Origin: Cryptomeria japonica
Taxonomy: Eukaryota > Streptophyta > Pinopsida > Cupressales > Cupressaceae
Assembly (NCBI RefSeq): GCF_030272615.1
Contig: NC_081415.1
Coordinates: 508,681,373 to 508,743,372, forward strand
Length of the DNA stretch: 62,000 bases
Direction: 5' to 3'
The notes under the pieces are model-generated. The model ran no database searches. It saw only the letters and a program-made list of their open reading frames with translations, and was not told the origin of the DNA. A program made the translations under genes and the position numbers. Every line of letters starts with the position of its first letter. Positions within the stretch are counted from its first letter, which is position 1. Shown in pieces: positions 33,594 through 46,087 of this stretch.

Positions 33594-36500
33594 TCATTTC
33601 TTTCTTTGTTTTTTCTTTGAAGCTATGAAAAGACTAAGTGGAACATCAGTTTCTTCATCATTTCCCCCATCTGCGGATGTTATGCCCTCTTCTCGTGCTC
33701 TTGATGTATGCCTAGTCCTATACAAAGGATGAGGATGCTGAACCAAAGGGGGCTCCTCTGCAATAACAAAGAATTGGGTTAAATTCAAAATATTTTTTTA
33801 TTATTGTTACAAGTATATCATTAATTTAAAGAACACAACCATTACACTCTTTACCTAATGGGGCCACATCATCTTCCACATCATTTTGTCTAGCATCAAC
33901 CTCGACATGTTGAGCACCCTCTAGATCCTCTGGAGTTGAAATACAAAATGTTACATTAATCAATACACCAATTGCAATTAAATCTGTTTAAAGGAATAAC
34001 ATTGGTCCTCTTTACCTGATTGGGGAACATCACGTTCCTGATGTTGTCTACCTGGATCATGCTCCACTTGGTCACCATCGACTACATGCTCTAAAATATT
34101 AACAATAAAGGTTACATTAATTACTACACTAATTTTCAATTTAAGATGTTTAATTGTGTAGTCACATAAATCTGTCCATTTTAATTAAATGAATATTTCG
34201 TATTTATTTGATTAAAAATCCACTAGCCATCAATTAATTAAATAAATATTTAATTAATTCATCCCCAAACATTCTTCTATTAATTAAATAAATTACTCAA
34301 TTTATTTTAATTAATTCATTAAAATCCAATTCCAATCAATTAAATAAATAAAATCTATTTATTTAATTAAATCCCCTTTTCCTCTTTTAAATAAATTAAA
34401 TAAAACATTTATTTAAAATCATTACCCCCACCCCACTTGCATTTTCTTACAAATGCAACTTGCACACATTTTGAAATAAATGAATTTTTATTTTAAATAA
34501 AATCCTATTTTCCCTCACCCACCAAATCCACTTGCAAAAATCTAATCCCCTTCTAGATTCTTCTAACCCCTTCCTAATTAGCCTAATCCATCCCCTAAAT
34601 ATTGTCACATTCATAAGCAAAATGGAGTCACTTTTCAAATGGCCCAAAGTCTTGGATAACCATTGAAGGTTTTCAACCTTCAACCACCAAAAACCCCAAA
34701 GTCTTTGAAAACCATTAAAGGCTTCCAACTTTCAACCACTTAATCCACAAAGTCTCCAATAACCATTAATGGTTACCTCAAACCCTCCCACATGGTTAAA
34801 ACATTTGTTTTGACTCAACCTCTACCCAACCCAAGGGTCTCATCAAGCATTTAATGCTTTGACCATGATTATCTCTTAATCATTTGCACAAAGGTTTATC
34901 CTTGGATTAATTCCTAATTCAGTGGGTAATCCTAATTTAGGCTTAACTCTTAGCCTTTAGATAACCATGAGGTCTTCTCAGGCCTTTAATGCCTCCAACC
35001 TCTTCTCTCAACCCAATCCTGTGTTGACACTTGTCACCATTTCATTGGTGCAAATTGTGCACATGGATCCCCAACTTTCAAGCTTGGCCCTTGATTAAAC
35101 CTTTCAATCCTGGCCATCCATTGCTCCATTTTTCCTATAAATAGAGCCCATTCCTTCATAATCCAGATCCTGAAAACTTGTAAGCATTTAGACTATATCC
35201 ATTTTAGAGAGCATTTAGCATAACATAACTAAATCTTGTCTTTTTGGTAAAATCAATCATTTTAGCATTAAAAAAATAGCTTTTCATTTCATGTTTGGAG
35301 CTATACTAAAAATCTCAATCCTTCATAAGCATCCATAGTGCAAAAAGCTGCTGAGAGCTACACTATTTTGGAACTTGGAGAGGAGAGGAACAAGGGAGAA
35401 GGAGCTAATCTCATGCTAAGAGACAGTTGGAGATGTCTCATTGTTTTACTTCTTTAGTTAGATTCATTAGCATGTGTTTTTAGTATCTCTCTTGGAATGC
35501 CTTCATGTTTTAGTTTTTGATTGACTAACTCTAACATCTTGTGTGATTTTGTGTTGTTTGATCTTAAACTAACATTGTGCCATTTAGGAGGGCATCAAAT
35601 TGTATTAATAATTACATAAAAAAATTTGAATAGCAAATGAATACCTCCACTACTAGGATGCACATCCGGACCTTCATGTATAGGTTCTGTTCCATGATTA
35701 TCATGCTGCATTGCAATGTCAAGCACAGTGTTATCATTGCTTGCTTATTTAAAAAAAATATAGTCACTTTATGTTGAAACTTAACATCAAATAGATTATT
35801 GGTTAAGTATTCAATTTGAAATAATTTTCATTTAGCTTAATTACCGTTGTGACAGATGCATCAGAATCTCGTGTTTGCCCACTCAATTCTCGTAGCCATT
35901 CAGCCACGGCTATATAGCCTTGCTGGCAGCCAATTCTCTTGTCATCTTCTATGGGCGCTCTATTGAATTCAGAGCCCTGCATTTTTGCTTAGTATTGTGA
36001 ATTTTGCTTGTATTGTTTGATCAAAAACAAATTGTTTACTATTTATAAATATTTTGATGTGATACTTAATTTACTGATTCTTACAATTCGTGCGACAAGT
36101 TTCATATAACCACCAGAGCCGAGTTTGTGTTGCCCATGCTTTTCTTGTCTTGCCTTGGTTGCCTTTGACGTGTCACTCAATCTATGAAAAGTTTGAAATA
36201 TGTTAGATTATATAAATATAATGAATAATTAGTACATATTCACATTCTTAATAGTATCACATACCTTCTTCTGGTGTCTGGTGGTGTCTTTCCTTTTTTC
36301 CTTTCAATTCTCTCCTTTGCATCCAAAATCAGGTCCTTCCACTCCCTCTCTGGAATCATGGGGGGATGCTCATACTTTACGTTATTCTTTAAATGTGTCC
36401 TGTATTGGTCCCTCACATACTTCAGATATGTGCCATCTTTTTCCAGGAGCTTAGTCTTGTCGAATGTGTCATTTCCAAACAACCCTACCATACGGTTTGT

Positions 36501-36711
36501 GAGTTCATCTTTTAACTTTTTTTCTTGGTCATTCCACTTTTAAAGCAAAAATAAACTTGTTAGATTTAGAAAGAAACTGAAGCTACCTTTAATATAGTTC
36601 AAGAAATGGATAAAAGGAAAACTATTCTAGCAATGATATGAAATCAAAATAGTGGATAAGGGTTAGTTCACGTATGATGTTCCACCTTTTACGTATGGTG
36701 GGGCCAAATAT
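33594..36711 (-). CDS. CACTA TnpA-like gene (Transposase_24 / Ptta-En-Spm type), multi-exon
   Basis: Reading right to left, exons with GT/AG borders can be drawn at about 36711-36684, 36536-36265, 36181-36085, 35976-35845, 35705-35645, 34090-34016, 33929-33855 and 33757-33594. The 36265-36536 exon (MVGLFGNDTFDKTKLL, KYEHPPMIPEREWKDLI) and the next two (LSDTSKATKARQEKHGQHKL; GCQQGYIAVAEWLREL) show the layout of plant transposase_24 proteins. The tail is a run of short acidic exons of 61-76 bp that resemble each other and end SKKKQRKK. The related TnpA protein binds subterminal repeats. A solo LTR lies in the intron between 34090 and 35645. The 5' start is not resolved; it may be joined to the upstream transposase. 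Confidence 0.65.
34157..35597 (+). repeat. Solo LTR, 1441 bp, same superfamily as minus Tat LTR
   Basis: Begins TGTAGTCACATAAATC, exactly as the minus-strand Tat LTR, and ends GGCATCA; flanked by the perfect TSD AATTG (34152-34156, 35598-35602). No internal element sequence accompanies it. A TATA box CTATAAATAGA is at 35135-35145. The last 150 bp diverge from the 12379 LTR, so it belongs to a sister family. It sits in an intron of the TnpA-like gene, opposite to the gene's strand. Confidence 0.9.
35135..35145 (+). promoter_or_regulatory. TATA box of solo LTR
   Basis: CTATAAATAGA downstream of GGCCATCCATTGCTCC, conserved with the other two LTRs. If active it would transcribe antisense to the TnpA-like gene. 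Confidence 0.55.
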
Positions 36712-36984
36712 CTGCAATGAAATGTCATTAAGATTTTTATAAAAAATATCATTTCCTACAAAAAAAACATGGGATCATTAGTCCAAAATGAGTGATCAGT
36801 AAGTAAATTACAATTAGACTATATATAATAATATTTTTAAGTACCTGGAACCTTCTATATCTTCAAGGGAATCAATTCTTCATCGCTCACCACCAATGTG
36901 GCCTGCAACGTTCCCGTACTAGCAATACGGGAAGATCTAGGAAATGATGGTATGTTATCAGCAGTACTCACCTCTGGCACATCC

Positions 36985-37061
36985 TTATGTGCATCTCCTG
37001 CCACAGTAAATGAATCCACTATGAAATGCCTCCAACTCATCATCATGACCATCATCATGAC

Positions 37062-37130
<69 letters not shown>

Positions 37131-40100
37131 CGTAGTCGTTGTCATCATCGTCATTATGTTCGTCATTGTCATCATCATCACCATCACCGACACCATCACC
37201 GTCACCATCACCATCATCATCATCAGCAGCATCATCATCATCAACTTCTTCTTCGTGTACATTTCCGTCAAGAACATCACCGAGTAACTGTCGATCGTGA
37301 TCATCTATATCATCTTCTACTTCTTCAGTATCTTCTTCTTCCATCACATTATACATTATCGGCCTTCCTCTTGGATCATGTCTAACAACAAATGACCAAC
37401 CCGGTTTATGTGGAACCTCCGAGTAAAATACCTGCTCACATTGACTTGGAAGAACATAGGGCTCATCCCCAACTCGTTCAAATGACCTTGTATTAACCAT
37501 TGTAAATCCATTATCATGTTCGATAACAGTTATATCAGGATCATTTATATTCAGTTGTAGCCTATACCATTTGACGACAAACAAAACTAATTTGAAGGAA
37601 TTAAAGTCACACTCAAGTATATCATCCAAAATGCCATAGTATCGATTTTGAGACACTTGAGGATGTATGTCGTTTCTAGATGAAATATTGGTCACCTCAA
37701 AGACTGCAGTTATCCCAGAATCACAAGTTTTCTTCGTGTCATCCAACTGTTTGATGCGAAATTTATGACCATTGCAGCACATAGCCTTGTGGTGTCTGAC
37801 CTGCAATATGTCTAACATATTAAAATTATTGCATCATGAGTTGATAAACATACAGGTGATTAATAAAATTATACGTACCTATTGATCTCTTAAACCATAT
37901 GCTAAATCAATTTCCCTTTGTGTAACATTGGAATCTCCATTACGATGAGCTTCTTTAACCAATGAAGTGACACCATCCCATGTTAATGTGCGACCAGAAT
38001 GTTGACATCGTTCAATCCACACCGTCATCCAATCAAGATTGTTTGCAATATACAAATGTAGCACATCCCACTCCCGACCAACTGTACAAATAATTAATAG
38101 ACCACTTCCAATTGATTTATTTAGAAGATGAAGAATTAATTTACTACAATAACATCTTATAATTACCTCTCACTTTCTTCAATCTACCTTTCCCCATCAA
38201 GTGCTCCCCTTCGAATTTGTTAATGGGGTTGGGATCCCAAATGCAATCTACGTGGATTTTTGCTGCAAACTTAGGAAGATATTCAGTAATGTACATCATA
38301 GTTTGGTATACCATATATCCCTCCACCATAGAACCCTCAGGATGTGCTCTTTGTCGAACCAAAGCCTTCAAAAATTTCAAGTGCCTCTCAACCATCCACA
38401 TTGACCTAGTGTGTATAGGTCCACACAATTCGATCTCCTCAACTTGGTGTATGAGGTAGTGTTCTTGTGCATTGGAAAAAGTTGAAGGTAGACACTTTTG
38501 CATTTCACACATTAGATGAGGGATTTTTCTCTTCCAATATTTTATATCTTCCTTGTGGATTTCTTTAGATGACAACCACCTAATTAAAGAGATTGAAGAC
38601 GCAAAAATATATAAACGAGACTTTACAAAATAATATACAAATATATTACATAACAAGTAAAACAAATGGCAAATATAATATCTATACAACAAATTGAACA
38701 AACATCACTACTTACCTCATGTATTTTCCAAGATCATATATGACTTGCTTGATATTATTGTCGAAGTGGTCTGGGAGAGATAGAGGTAGAACATACTGCA
38801 ACAATTATAAAATGATCTTTTCATTGTTTTCTAACATAATACAATGAAAAGTACATGCGCAGTATACAAATATATAGTAAATACACAAGAACGCGAATTA
38901 CCTTAATGAAGGTATGCCAATCATGCATTTTCATCCCTGACCCAAATTCACTCTTCTTTGATATGAGATTGTTTATGTTCGCAGCAAATCCTGTGGGAAA
39001 TCAAATTTTTCGTATGACTTCTTTTATAGAATTGCTTTGCTGCTCCGTTAATAACCAAGGAAGGGAACTTATATTAATTTGATCTCCATTGCTATTTGAT
39101 TGAATGAAATTTTTCATTGCATGATTGGATTCCACAATGTCACTACAAATTTTGACAATTTTTTCTTTGTCACGCCTTCCATCCAATATTTTCCATAATG
39201 TCTCTATTATATTCTTTCCAATATGCATTGTATCAAACAAATGCACAATTTGTACTCGTAGTAAGGCAACCTACTGAATTGTCTGGGATAACTTTTTAGT
39301 CCCTTTGGAAGGTGGCCATCCATGCCTTGACGACCTTCAGTATCATCAATTACACCATCAGTAAACAAAACATGATAGAAAAATTCAAATTCCAAACATA
39401 AACCATTAGATGGAATGACATTACCTTGACGATTAATTCTATTATATTCCAACTTCCATAAGTGAGGAGTCATTCTTCGTGGCTTTGATGTAGTCTCTTC
39501 TTTCCCATTGAAAAGATGTTTTTCAGTATTCCGGTACTTATGATTTTTGTGAAGGAAGTGCCTATACTCATCAAACACCTGCTTTCCTAAACTTTTTGAA
39601 TGACAAAATTTCATCTTTGGAGCACAAATTGGACATGCAAATTTTCCATTTGTTTGAAGACCTACAAGATAATGTATAATTCTATTAAATCTGTTAATTT
39701 TTATAATTATAATTATCTTGCGCAACTTGAACACTATAACGTACCACAAAAATGTGTTAGCCCTGGGGCATCATGTATTGTCCATACAAGCATTGCATGG
39801 AATTGAAATTGTCTTTGTCCTATTGGTCTAGAGATGTCATACATGGTCACACCATTCTATAACTCCAGCAACTCATCAATAAGAGGCTCAATATATACAT
39901 TCATATCTTTAACTTGGTACTTGCCTAGTGGAATGAACAAAAACATTACATAATTATTATGACCATTTTACTGCAATATTTATAATTAAATGTAGATGAC
40001 TATTAAATGATAAAATACCTGGAACAATCATTGCCAACATTATGTGCTCCCTCTTTATTGACATCCATGGAGGAATATTATTGTTGATAACAAAATAGGC

Positions 40101-41345
40101 CACACCGAGTAAATAGATCTCAACTCTCCAAATGGATTGACACCATCCACTGCCAATGAAAGCCTGAGATTATGAGGTTCTTCTTTAAAGTGTGGCCACT
40201 TTTCCTCTATGTCCATAAATGCTGAACCATCCGCAAGCATTTGAATAATGTCATCTCAACTTCTATTGCGTGCATGGTAATCCATAAATTGTGCCAAGCT
40301 AGTGCACCTAAATAATCGTTGCATACATGGAATAATGGGAATATAACAAAGAACCTTGCGAGGCACCTTTTTTGTTATTTGATCTGTTTGATATCTACTG
40401 ATATGAAATTCAGGGCATTCTGTTCCAAATTCATGTTGTTTATGATATATAATATGATCATTGGGACAAGCATCTATTGTTTGATACTCCATTCCAATAT
40501 CTTTCATAATGGCAGATAATTCTCAGTATGAGCGAGGTAGAATATTTAATGGTGGTAAGAAAAACTCACCTATCAATATACAGCAAAAAAAAAAGTTTGA
40601 GGTGTTAATATAAAGAATATTAATGGTACATGATTCACCATTTATTAACTGTAATGACATGTATGATACACCTTAACATATGAGAGATTGTTATGTTGGA
40701 TAAACCATTCATAACCTTCAAGTTCACCAACAACAATACAACAGAGAGAAGAATTGTTTGGGAGCCTTTGTAAAGGGGCTCATATGCCTTCTCAAGAAGA
40801 GGTAAATCATGAACATCAAGGTCATCCTGATCATCATGATCAGCTGTGCCAGTACTAAATGTGTCATGGATCAATGTATTTGTACCATCATCTTCAATTG
40901 TGTTTTCTGGTGCATGATCGTCATCTTCCATGGGATCATTATCTTCAGCTTCAATATTCACACCTCCATGTTCCTCCACTTCCAAAACCATATTCTCAGG
41001 GTTTTGTTGATCCATACCATGTTCTCTAGGGTGCTCCACCTATATAAAATTGATATACATAAATAAATTGTGATCATGATCTCATTATCAAGTGATTTCT
41101 TATGTATATAAATTGTTAAAACGATATAATGAACAACTTACCAGTGGATGATAATCATGTCCCCCTTCAATGTGACCATGCTGCCTACAATGTTTCTTAG
41201 CTGTTTTGATTAGAAGTCTTCTAGTCTTTAAGCCCTTACAAATTTTGTAGGGACAATAACATTTCCCATCACCTTTTCTTTTCAAGTTAGACCATAATCT
41301 AGCAATTGTCTCCTTATTTTGTTCTTCGCTGATATTATCTGACAT
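36985..41345 (-). pseudogene. CACTA TNP2-like transposase with DUF4218 and DUF4216 segments
   Basis: Reading right to left: exon 41345-41142 (ATG; Cys/His segment KCYCPYKICKG and HCRQHGH; GTAAGT donor), acidic exon from 41039 (LPLLEKAYEPLYKGS), transposase_21 core 40570-39780 (IDACPNDHIIYHKQHEFGTECP, KVPRKVLCYIPI, DGVNPFGELRS), continuing 39660-38900 (GKFACPICAPKM; DTMHIGKNIIETLW; LPWLLTEQQ), DUF4218 exons about 38797-38716 and 38583-38168 (VRQRAHPEGSMVEGYM), then a short exon to about 37880 and a DUF4216 exon from 37800 (YYGILDDILECDFNSFKLVL, PYVLPSQCEQVFY). In-frame TGA at 40523, 40256 and 39001, a TAG after GLRDQ near 37880, and at least one frameshift make it a pseudogene. It catalysed excision and insertion. 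The end is a long Asp tract. Confidence 0.85.
37062..37128. repeat. (ATC)n trinucleotide microsatellite inside transposase coding sequence
   Basis: About 22 uninterrupted units, encoding a poly-Asp run on the minus strand, flanked by further interrupted GAT/GAC codons to 37245. After the run the annotated frame stops within 20 residues, while the neighbouring frame stays open to 36855 and looks protein-like (DVPEVSTADNIPSFPRSS). Repeat slippage may have shifted the frame. Confidence 0.85.
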
Positions 41346-44300
41346 GGTCTTTCTTCACAGGCAAAAAAATCAGGCTATGGAAACTTCAGTGCAAAAGCTT
41401 CACAAAAATTGCAAATCGAACCAAAACCATTGAACTTAATAGAGAACGTATTTAATGTAGCTGATTGTGTGAATTTTTGAGCATTGTGTCTACAAATTCT
41501 TACTAAAAGTTTGCCTATTGTAGACTTTCTGAGAGACATTTTTGAGTATTCTAAGCAAAGCATTTATTTAAACATGCACTTATTCATCCACATTGCAGGG
41601 ATAACAATACAAGGCTCACATATTGGTCTAAGAGGATGCCATGGTCTCACAAAGTAACCAAGAACCATATGAAATGATGGCCATCTTGAATCCACACACA
41701 ACTAGGGAGGATCCATATGATTATGTATGACTTCCCCCTTGTTTGTTTAATGGGATTAGCCAGCTCCAAGACATAGTCGTCAATAATCACTAAGAATGTA
41801 CAAGTGGATCGTAGCTACCCATACAACAAACACTTACCCCTATCCTCAAATTTTCCCAATGTTTGATTCCTTATATACACTCATCCAAGGTTATCTATGT
41901 CGATCTTGGTGAGGAATCACATCACAACAAAGAAGGCAACATTTAAAAATAGCAAGAGTTTCACTAAACTACCAAAGATCATAAATATTGAAAGAAAGAA
42001 AAAATAGTAACAATAATAAGTCAAATAAATGTGTTTAATTCCAATAGCAAATCAAACATAGCCACAATAACTACACAATAGAGAAAACTCACAATAGTGA
42101 TTAAACTAATTCAAACAAGATAAAATAAAATTGTTGGCCCATGCAACAAAGATGAGAGATCATCAATAATTGAAGGAAACTTCACAATCCTTAAAAGTGC
42201 ACATTACATAACTATACGACTAGAAATTGTGGCTAAATAGAGTGAAGATTCATCATGACTCCAATAATAGTCCCTCATGTGTGCATTTGTGGCATGAACA
42301 CAAAAACTCCCACACAGCATGGCCATGTACCTAATGGAGAAGACATGCCTAGGCTACATGCCCAAAAAACATGACTATAATAATAGTCCCTCATGCATGC
42401 ATTTGTGGCCTGCACACTACAAATCCTAACATATCATGGCAATACACCTCATAGAGAAGACACATCTAGGGCCACATTGCAAATAGCAATGTGCCTCACA
42501 AAGAAGACATGCATAGGGCACATGCCACATAGCAATGTGTCTTATGGAAAAATGTGCATGCATGTCACACACCAAAGCTATATGTATACATCATGAGGAA
42601 CATTCATATGTTATCAAACACAACCTATTGTATCTAACATGAGTTCCTCTCTACATGTGTGCAAATCTTCCAACACTAATCACCACTAAGAAGGAATAAT
42701 ATAAAATGCATCTTCAAATATTTGTGTGTGTGTGTGGAATTGTGTCTTTGAACCCAAATCGCTACCATCAACAACATGTAACCATCACCTACACTATATC
42801 AAAACATAAGTATGATGTGACATCATATCTATTTTCATAATGTCAAAACACATGCAAACATGAAAATCATCATAGCATGACAAAAATCAATCTATGTTGG
42901 AACAAAGATATAAATAAGATAATAGGGTAAGAGGAAACTCGTACCAAGAACCACATACCAACTATCGGCAATGCCATCAAGATAAATGTAGGATAGGATA
43001 CCACTATGAGCCATCCAATGGTCCATTCTATGAGGAGAACTAGGGGATACTATCTTTGAAAGGTGTGGTCAATAGAGATAATCCCTACTAATGCCACAAT
43101 ATATCACCATAGCTTCTTGAGTTTTCCATTCTTCTACTTAACACCACATTTATTGAGTTCCTCAATAGCGAGGTTGGTTCTCAATAGGATGCACAAACAT
43201 GTAAACACACAAGCATGGTTTCATCATACTTGTACAACAATACAAATTCATTTTTCTAGTTAATTACTTAGTGTAAAAATAACTCCATTACATAACATAG
43301 GGCAATAATCACCATAAGTTTTCAAAAAAACTACCCAAACATCAATTGGAGTTACCCTTTCTAAGGTACAAATATAATTTATTTATAACTTCAAAATTAA
43401 AATAATCACAATACATCCAAATAAGTTCAATAGTGCATGGAAATAGACAACATGATCCATAATTAAACCCATAAATTACCCTAATTGGATATGCTAATAA
43501 AATGGTGTCTCAAATAATAGAGATTATGTTGGACCTATAATAGAGATATGGACTTTGTTTCATCATACACAAGCATGGTTTCATCATACTTGTATCCAAA
43601 TATACCATCCATAGATAGGTACTCAGTACCACAATCTCATGGGTACCCTTTTAGCTGAATTTACCCTATATTTAGGTGAATCTACCCTTGTATCATTCCT
43701 TGATCTAGTATGTCATTCCACCAATCAATAATTTTTCCATATTCTTGGGAGAATACACTATCCCTTAGGTGAATATGCCATATCCTTAAATGAATCCTCC
43801 TTGTCATCATCCTAAGTCCTCTTTTTGTTAAGTCTTATCCCTTCATCTTTAGGAAAATCCACCTATCATTATGTGAATCTTCTTAGTCTCTTAGGTGAAT
43901 CTATTTAATCCAATTCACCCACTCTCACAATCACAACCTATTTAATCCCATTCCCCACATTCCCCTCCTCAATAACCTCTGAAAATGGAATCACCAATCT
44001 CTACCCTAAACCTCATACTACTAATCTCCCTCATTCCCCTCACATACACATCCTCTCCTCCCTCCTCGGCCCTCACCCTAACTCTGAGGCGTAGACCCAA
44101 CTCAAACACCACACACAATCCCGATATCCACCCACCCTTGGTTTCCTCATCCGGTATCTAGTTTCTATCTATCCCCGGGTAATGGTTTACCCGCCTTCCT
44201 GTTCATGGATTAGCGGTTCCGGCTTCCATCCATATATGGAATGGCAAGCTTCTCGATTTTGGTTGTACAACTATCAAACTATAGGTAGGGTGGGATAGCA

Positions 44301-44679
44301 ATAATTTTGGGAAGTAATAGTTGCTTGGAGACCCAAACCCGAAGACACAACAACCAATTCCAATCATGGGGTAGCATCAAAGCATAATCAAAGGGGGTTT
44401 TAATCGCAAAATGGGATAGCATACACATGGCATGTGAACTATATGACGGAATACCTAAAAGAGATGTCATTTCATGGAATTTTAAGATCGCAGGATATGC
44501 ACAAAATGGATTAATTCAAAAAAAAAAACTAGTTGTGAAAAAAATTTAGTTGTCTTCATTGAAAAACAAAGAGTTCTTACCTTGCTTGTGTAGAGATTTC
44601 TCTGGCGGGGGGGACAGGGAGGCAAGATGGCTTCGGTTTGCTTTCAAAATGAAAATGCCTTGTGTTTTTTTTTATAAAT
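41346..44679. other. CACTA 5' non-coding region, transposase promoter side
   Basis: About 3.3 kb between the transposase start and the right terminus. No domain in any frame. It holds a degenerate 116-bp tandem duplication (42254-42485), a repeated phrase ACACAAGCATGGTTTCATCA (43206 and 43567) and several TTAGGTGAAT units (43660-43900). The promoter must lie here but no TATA box can be singled out. Confidence 0.5.
42254..42485. repeat. Degenerate 116-bp tandem duplication
   Basis: Copy 1 starts CATGACTCCAATAATAGTCC at 42254 and copy 2 CATGACTATAATAATAGTCC at 42370; both continue CTCATG.(A/G)TGCATTTGTGGC and GAGAAGACA. A shorter third echo (AATGTGCCTCACAAAGAAGA) follows to about 42560. Confidence 0.75.
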
Positions 44680-44803
44680 AAAATGCCTGAGGTCGTCGGA
44701 ATTCCAACAAACATGGGCATTTTTAAAAAAAAATCAAATTTTCACACAATGCTCCTTGTCCGTCGGAAACCTCCATCGGAATTTGAGCCCAAATGTATTA
44801 GTG
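44680..44803. repeat. Right (5') terminus of the CACTA element
   Basis: Contains half-sites GTCGGAATTCC (44695), CGTCGGAAA (44761) and CATCGGAATTTG (44774) matching the left subterminal phrase, and ends AATGTATTAGTG. An open frame starting at 44662 runs through it into gag by chance. Confidence 0.8.
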
Positions 44804-44806
44804 ATA

Positions 44807-46084
44807 CCCCCGAGCAAAATATCCCTGAGCAAAACATCCTGGAGCAAAACATACCATTCCACACACCATTTCAGCCTAGAACTAATGCAAGGGAAGAACC
44901 CTTCCCTTGGCAACACAATGCACCTTTGATTTCTCTCACTCAACAAATGCAAATGTTACAAAGACAAATGCAAGACATGCAACAAGGTACAACAGTGCGG
45001 TACTCCTTAACTGAAATTCGTCCTTATCCTTTTGACAGAAAGTTAAACATGGTAGCTTTTCCTCCAAACTTAGACGTTCCCAAATTTCACAAATATGATG
45101 GGGAAAGTGATCCCCGTGATCATGTTCAATAATTTTGTACAATGAGTCTTGGATTCACCCATGATGACACCTATTTGATGAGGTTATTCCTAGGAAGCTT
45201 GGGAGGGCAAACAATGGAATGTTATCCAAAATCACACCTCCCGTCAGATCATTCGATGAACTAGTCAACAAATTCATAACTCAATATTCCTATAACATTC
45301 AACATGCTATCACTATGCTAGATGTCTATAATACCAAGAAGAAAAACAATGAAACATTCATGATGTTCCTTCAACATTGGCGATGTATGGTTTCGAGATA
45401 TCCTCATGATGTGCCCAAAAAGGAAAAGATGGAAATTTTCATCGACAACTTGAATAGTGAGATGAATTACAGACTCAAACTCCAATGCATACGATCTTTT
45501 GCCAAGTTGATTGAGAATGGCATCCAAGTAGAAGAGGCATGTGTCAAGAAAGGAACGTTAAAATTCTTCAAAGAAGGAACAAGTTCATCCAACTACAACA
45601 ACCAAAACAACAACAACTTAAACAAATCCAGATTCTAGACCAGAAACAAAAACAATGGAAATGAAGGAGGAAATGAATCAAATGATCCAAAATCAAAGCA
45701 ACCCATGCTCGCATTATCCGGTAATCCTCAAGCTACAAAGAATCCCAAAGATGCTAACCAAGACACTAACACTTATGCACCAAATACCAATCAAGATCAA
45801 TTCAACACAAACAATACCCAAATAATAACACCAATCGAGGACCTAATTCAAACTCACAAGGCAACGCAAACAACTTTCAAAAATGCATTTACACACCATT
45901 GGGGCAATCATTAGAGTCGGCATTCAGAGAACTCCTGGCAAACAAAATTATCTCCTTACTAGCAATCAGCAACTTTGAACCACAAATCAAACCACCCTGG
46001 TGGAATGTCTCACACTTTTGTGATTTTCATCGTAACAAAGGTCATCAAACAAATGATTGCATGAGACCGAAAAACATTGTTTAG
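44807..46084 (+). pseudogene. Gag C-terminal part of plus Tat element
   Basis: Continues gag directly after the CACTA TSD. Starts with EQN-I-PEQN repeats, a Gln-rich segment (QQMQMLQRQMQDMQQ), the capsid region PPNLDVPKFHKYDGESDPRDH and SFDELVNKFITQYSYN, and ends with a zinc knuckle-like CDFHRNKGHQTNDC at about 46018-46060. Breaks: TAA at 45130, a frameshift near 45205-45220, TAG at 45636, a frameshift near 45890-45915, TAG at 46082. Confidence 0.85.
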
Positions 46085-46087
46085 GAC

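Larger units (their letters stand above)
24814..44803 (-). mobile_element. CACTA (En/Spm) transposon, 19,990 bp
   Basis: Termini are CACTAGTACATT at the left and the inverse AATGTATTAGTG at the right, flanked by the 3-bp TSD ATA (24811-24813 and 44804-44806). All three are CACTA hallmarks. The flanking gag reading frame is continuous across the element when one ATA copy and the element are ignored, which confirms both ends to the base. It carries two genes on the minus strand: TNP2-like (36985-41345) and TnpA/Transposase_24-like (33594-36711). Two solo LTRs with their TSDs account for about 5.7 kb, so the original was about 14.3 kb. In-frame stops in the TNP2 gene show it is no longer autonomous. 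Confidence 0.95.

Noticed and set aside
37026-37385. Poly-His and poly-Ile plus-strand frames
   Set aside because: Antisense readings of the (ATC)n microsatellite in the transposase gene.
44662-44806. Apparent gag start at 44662
   Set aside because: This part of the frame is the CACTA right terminus; true gag starts at 24477 and resumes at 44807.
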